From an uncultured Prevotella sp. (GTDB taxonomy: Bacteria; Bacteroidota; Bacteroidia; Bacteroidales; Bacteroidaceae), in the NCBI GenBank assembly GCA_900315525.1, contig OMZO01000015.1:1-64000 (forward strand): 64,000 nucleotides of DNA. The letters run 5' to 3'. Every line of letters starts with the position of its first letter. Positions within the stretch are counted from its first letter, which is position 1. Below the pieces are notes generated by a model that saw only the letters and a program-made list of their open reading frames with translations, had not been told where the DNA came from and made no database searches. This document shows positions 25,503-35,266 of this stretch, piece by piece. The translations under genes were made by a program, and so were the position numbers.

Positions 25503-27257
25503 TCAAGCAAATTTTAAGAGGTTGCTGTACAGACCGTCCGTCTGGCGCAGCTGTTCGTGGTTGCCATGCTGGGTGATGTGCCCGTGCTCTACGACGTAGA
25601 TTTGGTCGCACAGGGCAATGGTCTCCAGACGGTGGGTTATCATGATGAGCGTGATGCCCATGTCGTAGAGGTGCTCCATCACTTTGGCCTCCGTCTTGGG
25701 GTCGAGAGCAGATGTCCCCTCGTCCATCAGCACGATGGTGGGTTCCTTGGCCAGGGCGGTGGCTATCTCGATGCGCTGCCGCTGGCCGCCGCTGAAATTC
25801 TTGCCGCGCTCGGAGACGGTTCCGTGATAGGCACCCGGGCGCTCCATAATTTCCTCATGTATTTGCGCGTCGCTGCAGGCCATCACCATCGCGAAGTCTT
25901 CGATCGACTCGTCCCACATCTTGACGTTGTCGGCGATCGTGCCCTCGAAGAGCGTTACGTCCTGATTAATCACCGAGACGGAGTTGACAAGAGTCATGCG
26001 GTCGATGGCCTTGCGAGGCTTGCCATCGAACAGCACCTCGCCCTCCCATGGCTCATATAACCCCGACACAAGACTGAGCAGCGTGCTCTTGCCGCAGCCT
26101 GAAGGACCTACGAGGGCTATGCGCTCGCCAGCCTTGATCTTCAACGAGAAGTGGCTGATGATGGGCGGCAGCGAGCGGTCGTAGCCGAAAGTGACGTCGC
26201 GCAACTCTATATCGCCCATCAGTTTAGGTACATCAGGCAGATTGTTGTCTTCTGGCAGGCGCAAGTCAGCACATTCCTTGTCACAGTCGGTCACATCTTT
26301 GATGCGCTTGATAGACGAGTTTAGCCTCAGAAAGACCAGTATGCCGTCAATCGTTCTATTGATTGGATAAATAGATTCATTGATTAATCCCTGAGCAGCC
26401 AGAATCATACCAGGTGTCATCTCTCCTTGTAGGATAAGCCAGGCGCCTAAGCATATAATGACACCGTTGGTAAGCTGCAACACCAGCTCTGGCAGGGCGC
26501 TTATGTATATAGAGTTTGCCGTGGTGTCTACGCGGGCGTTCATAGCCTGTGCATAGGCTTTTTCCCACTGTGCAAAGAAATGGCACTCTCCACCTAAGGC
26601 CTTGATGGTTTCCAGATTGTTCATTCCTGTCATCGTGACGTTCTGTAGTCGTGCCTCTGTCACCTCCATGTTCATGGCGATTTTCTTCTGTTTCATGGCA
26701 GTAAAGCGCATCACAAAGATGAGTAATAGAATGGCGAATACTTCCAGCAGCCCCAGTTTCCAGCTGAAGAGCATAACAATATAGCAACCAATAGCTGGAA
26801 AGATAAGCCCGCTTAAGGCTGGCAATGCATATTCCAACTGCCTGATAATTTTGGAGATTGTTGAATAACGCGCCACCAGTTCGCCTGGCGTAAACTGAGT
26901 GAACTGGGTCATCTGCAGTCTTAGCACCGTCCACAAATAATTCGACGAGGTAGTGATGTTAATCCTTGCCTGACTTTTTCGGCGTAATATAGAGAACACT
27001 ATCCAGACCAAGAGTTCAAACACGAACAATAGGATAAACAGCACCATCAGTGGGGTAAACCATTCCGGGTTTTCCCGTGTGATGACGTTATCAGTATACA
27101 CCTGTTGAAACAGTGGCGGAAATATATTGGCTACGGAATCAATGGCAGTAAGTACTATGCCATTGAAGGCAAATAAGATGTTGCCTTTCAGGAAATACCT
27201 GAAAGCAGCTATCATCGACAGTCCCGCTTTCTTCTCTTTTCGCTTTCCTTTCATCAT
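25503..27257 (-). CDS. NHLM-type bacteriocin exporter ABC transporter (first)
   Basis: The 584-residue protein has six membrane helices (about residues 15-310) and an ATPase domain (Walker A GPSGCGKST, signature FSGGQRQRI, Walker B IVLMDEGTSALD). It resembles NHLM ABC1 exporters, yet begins directly with the membrane domain: the N-terminal C39 peptidase domain that cleaves leader peptides is absent. It overlaps the upstream adaptor gene by 4 bp (ATGA). Confidence 0.87.
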   Translation of the reverse strand: MMKGKRKEKKAGLSMIAAFRYFLKGNILFAFNGIVLTAIDSVANIFPPLFQQVYTDNVITRENPEWFTPLMVLFILLFVFELLVWIVFSILRRKSQARINITTSSNYLWTVLRLQMTQFTQFTPGELVARYSTISKIIRQLEYALPALSGLIFPAIGCYIVMLFSWKLGLLEVFAILLLIFVMRFTAMKQKKIAMNMEVTEARLQNVTMTGMNNLETIKALGGECHFFAQWEKAYAQAMNARVDTTANSIYISALPELVLQLTNGVIICLGAWLILQGEMTPGMILAAQGLINESIYPINRTIDGILVFLRLNSSIKRIKDVTDCDKECADLRLPEDNNLPDVPKLMGDIELRDVTFGYDRSLPPIISHFSLKIKAGERIALVGPSGCGKSTLLSLVSGLYEPWEGEVLFDGKPRKAIDRMTLVNSVSVINQDVTLFEGTIADNVKMWDESIEDFAMVMACSDAQIHEEIMERPGAYHGTVSERGKNFSGGQRQRIEIATALAKEPTIVLMDEGTSALDPKTEAKVMEHLYDMGITLIMITHRLETIALCDQIYVVEHGHITQHGNHEQLRQTDGLYSNLLKFA

Positions 27258-28105
27258 TCAAGCTTCAGCTTTAGGTTGCGGAAATGTGTCCGGGAGGCCT
27301 CAAACAGATATTGGAACATGCTGCGACGGCGCGTCTCGGTGAGCACGGAGCAGTAGGTGCCGACACCCATGCTCACATCATCGGGTTTGCCGAACGACCA
27401 GTCGTAGCTTGTCGAGTCATTGGGGGCACGGCGCAGGTCAATCTGTACCTCATAGACAAGGTTTTTACCATCGCCTGTGAGTTGCTTGGCCAAGGTTTCC
27501 GACTTCAGTTTCTGGCGCATTTTGCTGATTCTGGCAGGATAGCGAACCACCTGGGTGATGCGTCCTCTGACGTAGCCTATCTCGTCGCGTTTCTCGTTGG
27601 CGGGCCACACCTGGACCTCCATGCCTATGCGCAGCTGGCGCTGGGCATCGTTGTCGGCATAGGCGATAAGTTGCGTCTGCTGCGTCGGTGACGCCGTGTT
27701 GTCATCGACAACACTTATAATGGGTTCAAAAGCCTCAAAAAGTTCGTTGTCAGTCTTCGCACTGATGATCAGGCCGTCCACCGTACTTGTCAGGAAACTG
27801 TAACTGTCACCAACGGTCACCATGGCAATCGTCTGTCCCAGATGCACGCTGTCGCCATTTTGCACAAGCATGGTGCGCACGATACCCTTGTTGGGCAACG
27901 TGACATCGGTAGTACCCTGTACGGGAAACACCACGCCAGAATAGTAAACCTTGTCGCTCACTGTGCCAAGCACGCCCCACACGATAAATGCTGCCAGCAG
28001 CATCCCTATGGCCGTAGCCTGTAGATAGGCAGGCACGTAGGTCACGCGCAGATGATCGGCAATCTTGTCTGGTGATTGTAATGTTTTCTCCGAATCTTCT
28101 TTCAT
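27254..28105 (-). CDS. HlyD-like membrane-fusion protein of an NHLM export system
   Basis: From ATG 28105 the protein is 283 residues: a cytosolic start, one membrane helix (AYLQATAIGMLLAAFIVWGV), then a biotinyl-lipoyl-like half (GIVRTMLVQNGDSVHLGQT) and a beta domain. This fits the NHLM bacteriocin-system secretion adaptor. A TTG start at 28129 would overlap the -7 box at 28127-28134, so it was rejected. It is the first gene of the five-gene operon. Confidence 0.82.
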   Translation of the reverse strand: MKEDSEKTLQSPDKIADHLRVTYVPAYLQATAIGMLLAAFIVWGVLGTVSDKVYYSGVVFPVQGTTDVTLPNKGIVRTMLVQNGDSVHLGQTIAMVTVGDSYSFLTSTVDGLIISAKTDNELFEAFEPIISVVDDNTASPTQQTQLIAYADNDAQRQLRIGMEVQVWPANEKRDEIGYVRGRITQVVRYPARISKMRQKLKSETLAKQLTGDGKNLVYEVQIDLRRAPNDSTSYDWSFGKPDDVSMGVGTYCSVLTETRRRSMFQYLFEASRTHFRNLKLKLE

Positions 28106-28126
28106 GAAAAGGTTGTTTTTGTTGTG

Positions 28127-28158
28127 CAAAGGTACAATAATCTATTGAATTTGACAAA
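28127..28158 (-). promoter_or_regulatory. Promoter of the export operon
   Basis: TTTG (28158-28155) and TACCTTTG (28134-28127) on the minus strand, 20 bp apart. The -7 box ends 21 bp before the ATG, so the 5' leader is very short. Confidence 0.7.
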
Positions 28159-28324
28159 TGATTTGCCGAAAAAACACAAAAAGCAATCTGTCAATATGGT
28201 AAATCACTTTCAGGGCATTGCCGCTTAGTCCCTTCAACATCGTTTTCTGCTATATTTATCTGTTTTCATACCTTGAATGCTACAGCGCCAACACGGCTTA
28301 TTTTTCATTTTTTAGCCTAATTAT

Positions 28325-28356
28325 TTGGTGGTTTCAGAAAAAACACCTACTTTTGC
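28325..28356 (+). promoter_or_regulatory. Promoter of the ECF sigma factor gene
   Basis: TTTG at 28325-28328 and TACTTTTG at 28349-28356, 20 bp apart, leaving a 5' leader of about 65 nt before the ATG at 28430. Confidence 0.7.
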
Positions 28357-28429
28357 AGCAGTATTAACAACTTAAAACCCGTTATTGCCTATAGAAACAG
28401 CTTTACTCAGTATCAATTGAATAAAGTTT

Positions 28430-29029
28430 ATGAGCACATTGAAGAGTATGTCCGACGAAGAGTTGGCACTCGCTTACATCGATGGTAATAACAGGGCTTT
28501 CGACGAACTTCTTTCTCGCAGTCAAGACAAGATTTTCAGCTACATCCACTATGTCGTGAAGGATGAGGAGTTGGCCAACGACCTGTTCCAAGAGACATTC
28601 CTGAAGATCATCACCAAGATGCAGAACGGGCGCTATACCGTTTCAGGGAAATTCATCTGGTGGGCCACCCGTATTGCCCACAATGTCATCATCGACCATT
28701 TCAGGGCCGTCAAGAGCAGTAAAGTCGTGGAGCATGGCACCGAGAACGACCTGTCGAACCTGAAGGGTAACGTCCCCATGGATATCAACCGTGAGAGTGA
28801 GCTGGCCAACGAACAGGTGATGAAAGACGTGAAGCGTCTGATGGAAGCACTGCCTGAGGCACAGCGTGAAGTGGTCTTCATGCGCTACTTCCAGGAATTA
28901 TCGTTCAAGGAGATTGCAGAACAGACGAATGTGAGTATCAACACATCACTGGGACGTATGCGCTACGCCCTGATCAATCTGCGGAAAATGACCCGCGATA
29001 ATGGTATGAGTCTGGCTATAGAGTCCTGA
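28430..29029 (+). CDS. RNA polymerase sigma factor of the ECF type
   Basis: The 199-residue protein has region 2 (AFDELLSRSQDKIFSYIHY, DELANDLFQETFLKI-like) and region 4 (LMEALPEAQREVVFMRYF, LSFKEIAEQTNVSINTSLGR). No anti-sigma gene is adjacent, which is unusual for ECF factors and common in lone, constitutive Bacteroidota ones. Its 3' end overlaps the convergent rpe gene by 14 bp. Confidence 0.92.
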   Translation: MSTLKSMSDEELALAYIDGNNRAFDELLSRSQDKIFSYIHYVVKDEELANDLFQETFLKIITKMQNGRYTVSGKFIWWATRIAHNVIIDHFRAVKSSKVVEHGTENDLSNLKGNVPMDINRESELANEQVMKDVKRLMEALPEAQREVVFMRYFQELSFKEIAEQTNVSINTSLGRMRYALINLRKMTRDNGMSLAIES

Positions 29030-29663
29030 GCTGACGGATGACATCCTCAGGTACGGGTGCATTGAACACATAGCTACCGCTGACGAGCACGTCAACACCG
29101 GCTGCTACGAGTCGAGGAGCTGTCTCCCCCTGTACACCACCATCCACCTCGATCAGAGCCTGACTACCGCTCTCCTCGATGAGACGGCGCAGACGCTTCA
29201 CCTTCTGAATAGTGTTCTCGATGAACTTCTGTCCGCCAAATCCTGGATTGACGCTCATCAGCAGCACCATTTCGACATCGCCGATGATATCTTCCAGCAT
29301 GGAGACAGGCGTAGCGGGATTCAGGGTGACACCAGCCTTCATGCCAGCATCATGAATCTCCTGAACCGTACGGTGCAGATGAGTGCAAGCCTCATAGTGC
29401 ACGTTCATCATCATGGCACCAAGCTTAGCTGTCTGCTTGATATAACGCTCAGGACGTTCGATCATATAATGTACGTCGAGCGGTTTCTTACAAGCCTTGG
29501 CTACGGCCTCCAGCACAGGAAAGCCAAAAGAGATATTAGGAACGAAGGAACCATCCATCACATCCAGATGAAGCCAGTCGGCTTCACTGCGGTTAATCAT
29601 GTCGATGTCGCGGTCGAGATGCAGAAAATCGGCGGCGAGCAATGAAGGTGATACTAAAGCCAT
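29016..29663 (-). CDS. rpe: Ribulose-phosphate 3-epimerase
   Basis: The 215-residue TIM barrel has the family motifs SPSLLAADFLHLDRDI, LDVMDGSFVPNISFG, DVHYMIE and VNPGFGGQKFIE, plus IEVDGGVQGE. It interconverts ribulose-5-phosphate and xylulose-5-phosphate in the pentose phosphate pathway. It lies downstream of fmt and a possible small ORF on the same strand. Confidence 0.97.
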   Translation of the reverse strand: MALVSPSLLAADFLHLDRDIDMINRSEADWLHLDVMDGSFVPNISFGFPVLEAVAKACKKPLDVHYMIERPERYIKQTAKLGAMMMNVHYEACTHLHRTVQEIHDAGMKAGVTLNPATPVSMLEDIIGDVEMVLLMSVNPGFGGQKFIENTIQKVKRLRRLIEESGSQALIEVDGGVQGETAPRLVAAGVDVLVSGSYVFNAPVPEDVIRQLRTL

Positions 29664-29667
29664 GTTT

Positions 29668-29772
29668 TCAATTCAAGCTATATGCCTTTTTAATGTTTGT
29701 TCGATAGGTGTATGCTACCTGACGAATGAGGTCGAGCGTGCGCTCTTTGGGCTTCGGAGTAGAAATCTTCAT
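29668..29772 (-). CDS. Possible small ORF upstream of rpe
   Basis: Between fmt and rpe an open frame runs from ATG 29772 to TGA 29668 and encodes a 34-residue basic peptide that starts MKISTPKPKERTLDLIRQ and ends KKAYSLN. It stops 4 bp before the rpe start codon. No family is recognised and no Shine-Dalgarno-like site is clear; only its exact fit into the gap and plausible composition support it. Confidence 0.4.
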   Translation of the reverse strand: MKISTPKPKERTLDLIRQVAYTYRTNIKKAYSLN

Positions 29773-29821
29773 AGGCAATCACAATTTGAAGTTGTTTATA
29801 CCTAAGAAACGTACCGCCTAT

Positions 29822-30802
29822 CTATTTTATTATATAATTCTCAATATTTTTATTACCATTCAGGAAGTCACGCGCCTTCATACGGTTCTTGCCTGCCAAT
29901 TGGAGTTCGTCGATCTGGAGCAGATAGTCGCCTGTCGTGATGTAAAGCACGCCCTTATAGACGACGATAGTACCAGGGCGCATACCCACATTCTTCTCCG
30001 TCTTGGTGGTCTTGAAGATCTTCAGGTCGATACTCTTGCCGTCAGGTCCCAGCAGCGTGGTCCAGGCACCAGGGTACGGACTGAGTCCACGGATGAAGTC
30101 ATAGATACGTTTTGAAGGACGGCTCCAGTTGATCTCGCAGACATTCTTGAAGAGCTTCGGGGCATCGTAGAGCCGTTTGAACTTGCCTTCCAGCTCTTCC
30201 TGAGGAATACTTTCCGGATGCCCATCAGCAGCGATGATCTTATCGATGGTCTCCAGACAGATCTCTGCCCCAAGATGCATCAGACCGTCATAGACATACT
30301 CCACATCAGCCGTATCAGGGATGTCGAAGGTCTTCTGCTGGATGACACGTCCTGTGTCGATATCCTTATCGAGGAAGAAGGTCGTAACACCCGTCTGCTT
30401 CTCACCGTTGATGACAGCCCAGTTGATGGGCGCAGCCCCACGATATTGCGGCAGAAGGGCAGCATGCACGTTGAAAGTGCCGTAAGCTGGCATATCCCAC
30501 ACCACCTCAGGCAGCATTCGGAAGGCAACAACCACCTGAAGGTTGGCCTTATAACTGCGCAGTTGTTCGACAAAGGCAGGATCCTTCATCTTCTCCGGCT
30601 GCAAGACAGGCAGGTCGTGAGCCAGCGCAAATTTCTTCACCTCCGAAGGCTGCAGGGTGTCCTGATGACGACCTACGGGTCTGTCAGGTTGTGTCACTAC
30701 TGCCACCACGTTATAGCCACCTTCCACTAGTGCCTGGAGTGTCGCAACAGCGAACTCCGGCGTTCCCATAAATACAATTCTTAAATCCTTCTTCTCCATC
30801 AT
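29822..30802 (-). CDS. fmt: Methionyl-tRNA formyltransferase
   Basis: The 326-residue protein has the N-terminal formyltransferase domain with RIVFMGTPEFAVATLQAL, the folate-site motif FNVHAALLPQYRGAAPINWA and a C-terminal OB-fold domain from about residue 210. It formylates initiator Met-tRNA. ATG codons at 30802 and 30799 are both possible. It is 36 bp downstream of the CLC gene. Confidence 0.97.
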   Translation of the reverse strand: MMEKKDLRIVFMGTPEFAVATLQALVEGGYNVVAVVTQPDRPVGRHQDTLQPSEVKKFALAHDLPVLQPEKMKDPAFVEQLRSYKANLQVVVAFRMLPEVVWDMPAYGTFNVHAALLPQYRGAAPINWAVINGEKQTGVTTFFLDKDIDTGRVIQQKTFDIPDTADVEYVYDGLMHLGAEICLETIDKIIAADGHPESIPQEELEGKFKRLYDAPKLFKNVCEINWSRPSKRIYDFIRGLSPYPGAWTTLLGPDGKSIDLKIFKTTKTEKNVGMRPGTIVVYKGVLYITTGDYLLQIDELQLAGKNRMKARDFLNGNKNIENYIIK

Positions 30803-30837
30803 TATTCACCATTGATGTTTCACTTCGAGCCTACTCA

Positions 30838-32640
30838 CTATTCTTCACTCATATCTGCCACCATCTTACGATACATCGTATAGATACGCTGTCGTGAGAC
30901 GTAGCCTTTCAGACGGTTCTCCATATCGAAGACAGGCAACCAGTTGGCGCCAGTATTATCGAATGCCTGCATGACGTCTGCCATCGGCAGAGCATCACTC
31001 AGACGAGCTTTCGGATCAGTCATCAGCTGAGAAGCGGTGAAATGGTGGTAGAGTTCGATGCGGAACACCACATTACGAATCTTCATGATGTCGATCTCAC
31101 CCAACAACATCCCACCCGCATCCAGCACAGGGATGACGGTCGAATGACTGCGGCTGATCTTATGCACAATCTGTCCCAGTTCCATGTCGGGAGTCACACT
31201 GAGGTAATCCTTCTCGATCACAGAGTCGAGATTCATCAGGGTGAGTACGGCACGGTCTGTATGATGCGTCAACAACTTGCCCTGTTTGGCGAGTCGTGAA
31301 CCATAGATGCTATGAGGCTCGAAGATGATAATCGTGAGATAGGCACAGACGCTGACAATCATCAACGGCATGAACATACTATAGCCACCCGTCAGTTCTG
31401 CGATAAGGAAAACACCCGTCAGCGGCGCATGCATTACCCCGGACATCACACCCGCCATACCCAGCAGGGCAAAGTTTTTCTCAGGCACATAGACGCCTAT
31501 CTCGTGGATGTTCCACAGACGAGAGAACAAGAAACCTGTGAAGCAGCCGATGAACAACGAGGGGGCGAACGTACCACCACAACCGCCACCACCATTTGTG
31601 GCCGAGGTAGCGAGTACCTTGGTGAACAGCACCAGTGCGATATAAGGTATCAGCAGTACGCCATTACCAGCCCATAGAGAGTTGTTAAGTATCTGATTCC
31701 AATCGGTTTCTGTCTTTCCGTTCAATAAAAGATTGATACTACTATAGCCCTCACCATAGAGTGCTGGGAAGAGGAAGATCAGCAGGCTCAACACGGTGCC
31801 ACCAATGGCGAGACGGATATGTGGATGATCCTTGAAACGGGCAAACACATCCTCGCAGGCACCCATCATCCGAATGAAGTAAAGCGACACGAGACCACAA
31901 CTAATGCCCAGCAACACACAAGCCGGAATACGCTCTACAGACCATTCGCTGTCAAGGTGGAAGGTGAAGAGCGAGGCATCGCCGCTGAAGATATAAGTAA
32001 AACAAGTGGCCGTCACACACGACACGAGAATCGGCAACAGCGCCGACATCGTCATGTCGATCATCAGCACCTCAAGCGTAAACACCAGACCCGCTATCGG
32101 CGCCTTGAAGATACCTGCGATAGCACCTGCGGCACCACAGCCCACAAGTGTCATCAGCATCTTACGATCCAAATGGAACAACTGTCCCAAGTTAGACCCG
32201 ATGGCAGAGCCAGTGAGCACGATAGGCGCCTCGGCTCCTACGGAACCGCCAAAGCCGATGGTGATGGCAGAGGCGATAACCGACGACCAGCAGTTGTGCG
32301 ACTTCAGGCGTGACTTGTTCGTTGAGATAGCATAGAGGATGCGGGTGATACCGTGTGAGATGTTATCCTTGACGATATAGCGCACGAAGAGCGACGTCAG
32401 ATAGATACCCACCACAGGATAGACCAGATAGAGCCAGTTGGCACCAGTACGGTCGAACTGGCTGGTGAGCAGCATCACAATCTGATTGATAATCGAGTGA
32501 AGCACGAAGGCAGCCACAGCGGCAAAGAAACCCACTATCAACGCGAGGATGATCATGAACATCTTCTCGCTGATATGCTCCTGTCGCCACTCATGCAGCC
32601 GATGAAGCATCGTTGGTTTCTGTCCTATTGCCGCTTCCAT
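30838..32640 (-). CDS. CLC-family chloride channel or transporter with CBS domains
   Basis: The 600-residue membrane protein carries the CLC signatures GSVGAEAPIVLTGSAIGS (with the gating glutamate) and GGGGCGGTFAPSLFIG. The C-terminal 150 residues hold a CBS pair (about 455-590; DSVIEKDYLSVTPDMELGQI, ADVMQAFDNTGANWLPVFD). CLC proteins move Cl- with or without H+ exchange; which applies cannot be told here. It lies between tsaC and fmt, 16 bp after the former. Confidence 0.94.
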   Translation of the reverse strand: MEAAIGQKPTMLHRLHEWRQEHISEKMFMIILALIVGFFAAVAAFVLHSIINQIVMLLTSQFDRTGANWLYLVYPVVGIYLTSLFVRYIVKDNISHGITRILYAISTNKSRLKSHNCWSSVIASAITIGFGGSVGAEAPIVLTGSAIGSNLGQLFHLDRKMLMTLVGCGAAGAIAGIFKAPIAGLVFTLEVLMIDMTMSALLPILVSCVTATCFTYIFSGDASLFTFHLDSEWSVERIPACVLLGISCGLVSLYFIRMMGACEDVFARFKDHPHIRLAIGGTVLSLLIFLFPALYGEGYSSINLLLNGKTETDWNQILNNSLWAGNGVLLIPYIALVLFTKVLATSATNGGGGCGGTFAPSLFIGCFTGFLFSRLWNIHEIGVYVPEKNFALLGMAGVMSGVMHAPLTGVFLIAELTGGYSMFMPLMIVSVCAYLTIIIFEPHSIYGSRLAKQGKLLTHHTDRAVLTLMNLDSVIEKDYLSVTPDMELGQIVHKISRSHSTVIPVLDAGGMLLGEIDIMKIRNVVFRIELYHHFTASQLMTDPKARLSDALPMADVMQAFDNTGANWLPVFDMENRLKGYVSRQRIYTMYRKMVADMSEE

Positions 32641-32656
32641 TCTGTTTCCGCCTTGA

Positions 32657-33238
32657 CTATTTACGGATGATTGTCACTTCGCCGTTCTCCTTCAGTTTGA
32701 TGATGCTTGAGGGGGTATGAGGCTTATGTTCCTGACGACGGCTCCAGCAGACGTAATCCACCGCGTCGATGATACGCTGGTCTATATCACCGTAGTTCTG
32801 TGCTGCGGGTTCTCCGCTGATATTAGCAGAGGTTGACACGATGGCCTTCTGGAAACGGAAGCAGAGTTCCTTGGAGAAAGGCTCGTTTGTGATGCGGATA
32901 CCGAGACTTCCGTCCTCTGCGATGAGGTTCTCAGCCAGGTTGATAGCACCATCGAGGATAAGCGTCGTAGGTTTCGCCTCACCTTCTTTCAGGCTGTCGA
33001 TGAGTTGCCAGGCCACATCGGGCACATTCCTGAAATAACGCTGCATACGCGCATCACTATCCACCAGGCAGATCAGCGCCTTCGAGTCGTCACGCTGCTT
33101 GATCTCATAAACGCGCTTCACGGCTTCCGCATTTGTCGCGTCACAGCCGATGCCCCAGACGGTATCCGTAGGATAGAGGATGACCCCACCCTTCCGCATC
33201 GTCTCTATGGCATTCCGTATGTCTTCTTCTCTTGTCAT
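32657..33238 (-). CDS. tsaC: Threonylcarbamoyl-AMP synthase (Sua5/YrdC/TsaC family)
   Basis: The 193-residue protein has the YrdC motifs GGVILYPTDTVWGIGCDAT, IKQRDDSKALICLV and the STSANISG block. It makes threonylcarbamoyl-adenylate for the t6A37 modification of tRNA. Its ATG follows the prfC stop with no spacer, so the two are coupled. Confidence 0.95.
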   Translation of the reverse strand: MTREEDIRNAIETMRKGGVILYPTDTVWGIGCDATNAEAVKRVYEIKQRDDSKALICLVDSDARMQRYFRNVPDVAWQLIDSLKEGEAKPTTLILDGAINLAENLIAEDGSLGIRITNEPFSKELCFRFQKAIVSTSANISGEPAAQNYGDIDQRIIDAVDYVCWSRRQEHKPHTPSSIIKLKENGEVTIIRK

Positions 33239-34828
33239 TTAGAATTCTGATGTAAAATGGAACTTGATATGCTTGAAGTCCTCCTGCGCCATCGAGAGCA
33301 CATAGCCCGAGTCGGCCAGGAACACGTCGCGTCCTTCCTTATCCTTGGCCATATACTGATACTTACGCTTCTTGAAGTTCTCCAGTTCGGCATCGTCGTC
33401 GCTCTCTATCCAGCAAGCTTTATAGAGGTGAACGGGCTCCCAGCGACATTTTGCATTATACTCATTCTCAAGACGATACTGGATCACCTCGAACTGCAAC
33501 TGACCCACGGTGCCGATGATCTTGCGGTTGTTGAACTGGTTGACAAACAACTGGGCGACACCCTCGTCCATCAACTGGTCGATACCCTTCTGCAACTGCT
33601 TGGCCTTCATCGGATCGTCGTTCTCGATGTATTTGAAGAGTTCTGGCGAGAATGAGGGCAGACCGCGGAAATGCAACTGCTCACCCTCTGTCAACGTATC
33701 ACCAATCTTGAAGACGCCCCCCGTATCAGGCAGACCTACGATATCGCCTGGCCAAGCCTCATCGATGGTGCTCTTGCGCTGAGCCATAAACTGCGTAGGA
33801 CTGGAGAAACGCATCGTCTTGCCCTGACGCACATGGAGGTAGGGCTGATTACGACGGAACTGTCCACTGCACACCTTACAGAAGGCGATACACGAACGGT
33901 GGTTGGGGTCGATATTAGCCGTTATCTTAAAGATAAAACCAGTGAACTTCTTCTCCTCGGGCTCTACGTCGCGCTCCTCGGCCTTGGTAGGACGCGGACT
34001 GGGTGCTATCTCCACGAAACAGTTGAGCAGCTCCTGGACGCCGAAGTTATTCAGTGCCGAACCGAAGAACACAGGTGCCACATCGGCAGAGCGATAGGTC
34101 TCCACATCGAATTCGGGATAGACGCCATCGACCAGTTCAAGGTCCTCGCGCAGCTTAGCGGCATTCTCCTCGCCCACGCGAGCGTCGAGTTCGTCGCTAT
34201 TGATATCGACCTCCACCTTATCCGTAACACGTTGTTTATCAGGCGTGAAGAGATCGAGTTTCTGTTCGTAGATATTATAGACGCCCTTGAATTTGGCACC
34301 TTGGTTGATGGGCCAACTCAGGGGGCGTACCTTGATTTCGAGTTCCTGTTCCAGTTCGTCGAGCAAGTCAAAGGGGTCACGGCCCTCACGGTCCATCTTG
34401 TTGATGAAGATGATGACAGGTGTCTTTCTCATGCGGCAGACAGTCATCAGTTTACGCGTCTGTGTCTCCACACCCTTCGCGCCATCTACCACGATGATAG
34501 CCGAATCGACGGCTGTCAGCGTACGGAAGGTATCCTCTGCAAAGTCCTGGTGGCCTGGTGTATCGAGGATATTCACCTTATATTCGATATCTGAGCCTTC
34601 AGGTGTGTAGTCAAACTCCATCACGGAGGTCGAAACGGAGATACCGCGCTGTTTCTCAATGTCCATCCAGTCGGAGGTGGCGGTCTTCTTGATCTTGTTG
34701 TTCTTGACGGCTCCTGCCACCTGGATCTGACCACCAAACAGGAGGAATTTCTCTGTCAGCGTCGTCTTACCAGCATCAGGGTGCGATATAATCGCAAACG
34801 TTCGTCTTCTTTCTATTTCTTGATTCAT
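33239..34828 (-). CDS. prfC: Peptide chain release factor 3
   Basis: The 529-residue GTPase has the G1 motif [21 protein letters not shown] (G3) and [10 protein letters not shown] (G4), and the RF3-specific C-terminal domain. It recycles RF1 and RF2 from the ribosome. Upstream lies a repeat copy rather than a normal promoter, so the neighbouring element may have inserted near its 5' end. Confidence 0.97.
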   Translation of the reverse strand: MNQEIERRRTFAIISHPDAGKTTLTEKFLLFGGQIQVAGAVKNNKIKKTATSDWMDIEKQRGISVSTSVMEFDYTPEGSDIEYKVNILDTPGHQDFAEDTFRTLTAVDSAIIVVDGAKGVETQTRKLMTVCRMRKTPVIIFINKMDREGRDPFDLLDELEQELEIKVRPLSWPINQGAKFKGVYNIYEQKLDLFTPDKQRVTDKVEVDINSDELDARVGEENAAKLREDLELVDGVYPEFDVETYRSADVAPVFFGSALNNFGVQELLNCFVEIAPSPRPTKAEERDVEPEEKKFTGFIFKITANIDPNHRSCIAFCKVCSGQFRRNQPYLHVRQGKTMRFSSPTQFMAQRKSTIDEAWPGDIVGLPDTGGVFKIGDTLTEGEQLHFRGLPSFSPELFKYIENDDPMKAKQLQKGIDQLMDEGVAQLFVNQFNNRKIIGTVGQLQFEVIQYRLENEYNAKCRWEPVHLYKACWIESDDDAELENFKKRKYQYMAKDKEGRDVFLADSGYVLSMAQEDFKHIKFHFTSEF

Positions 34829-34840
34829 ATTTCTTTTATT

Positions 34841-34884
34841 TAGGCACGGATTAACACGGCTCTATATTTAGAGACACGGCTTTT
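34841..34884 (+). repeat. Left inverted repeat of a GxxExxY element
   Basis: Reads TAGGCACGGATTAACACGGC followed by an A/T-rich turn and GACACGGCT. The same sequence lies inverted at 35267-35309 with few changes, and a solo copy lies at 43657-43694. It abuts the stop codon of the GxxExxY gene. Confidence 0.85.
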
Positions 34885-35266
34885 ATTCTTCCGTTCGCCC
34901 TTCCTTCGTTAATATTTTACGTTTTACTATCACAGAACGACCAAAATTTATCAGCAATCCTAATTCCATGTGCGTAGCCGCCAAGTAATTCAACAATTGC
35001 CATTCATGTTCCGGTCTTAAATCAACTACAGCTTTTAACTCTAATATGATTTTATCTTCAACCACCATATCTGCTACATAATGGCCAACCTTCTCACCTT
35101 TATAGAATACATCCAGTTGTTTCTGACACTCACATTTAAGCCCCATTCTGCTTAATTCTTTATACAGTGCATTGCCATACACAGCCTCAAGAAAACCAAA
35201 ATGCAACTCATCATGTACAAGATGAGCAGCATGCACAATTTTCTTAGATAATTCTTCGTATAGCAT
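34883..35266 (-). CDS. GxxExxY-family protein (PD-(D/E)XK-like)
   Basis: The 127-residue protein shows the name-giving motif GFLEAVY, then YKELSRMGLKCECQKQLDVF, VADMVVEDKIILELKAV (with D...ExK spacing of PD-(D/E)XK nucleases) and LLINFGRSVIVKRKIL. The family is widespread in Bacteroidota and often multi-copy; its function is unknown, and the nuclease-like fold is inferred from the motif. The gene is tightly bracketed by inverted repeats with no spare sequence: start codon and right repeat are adjacent. Confidence 0.9.
   Translation of the reverse strand: MLYEELSKKIVHAAHLVHDELHFGFLEAVYGNALYKELSRMGLKCECQKQLDVFYKGEKVGHYVADMVVEDKIILELKAVVDLRPEHEWQLLNYLAATHMELGLLINFGRSVIVKRKILTKEGRTEE

Larger units (their letters stand above)
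28106..28429. other. Intergenic region between export operon and sigma factor gene
   Basis: These 324 bases hold the two divergent promoters and no gene I can support. I looked for a short precursor-peptide gene with a GG leader for the exporter and found none; the only ATG-initiated frame read in the centre stops after 13 codons. Confidence 0.6.

Noticed and set aside
28106-28129. Earlier TTG start for the HlyD-like adaptor
   Set aside because: It overlaps the -7 box at 28127-28134.
28106-28429. Possible precursor peptide for the NHLM-type exporter
   Set aside because: Checked for ATG frames with a GG motif; only a 13-codon frame was found.
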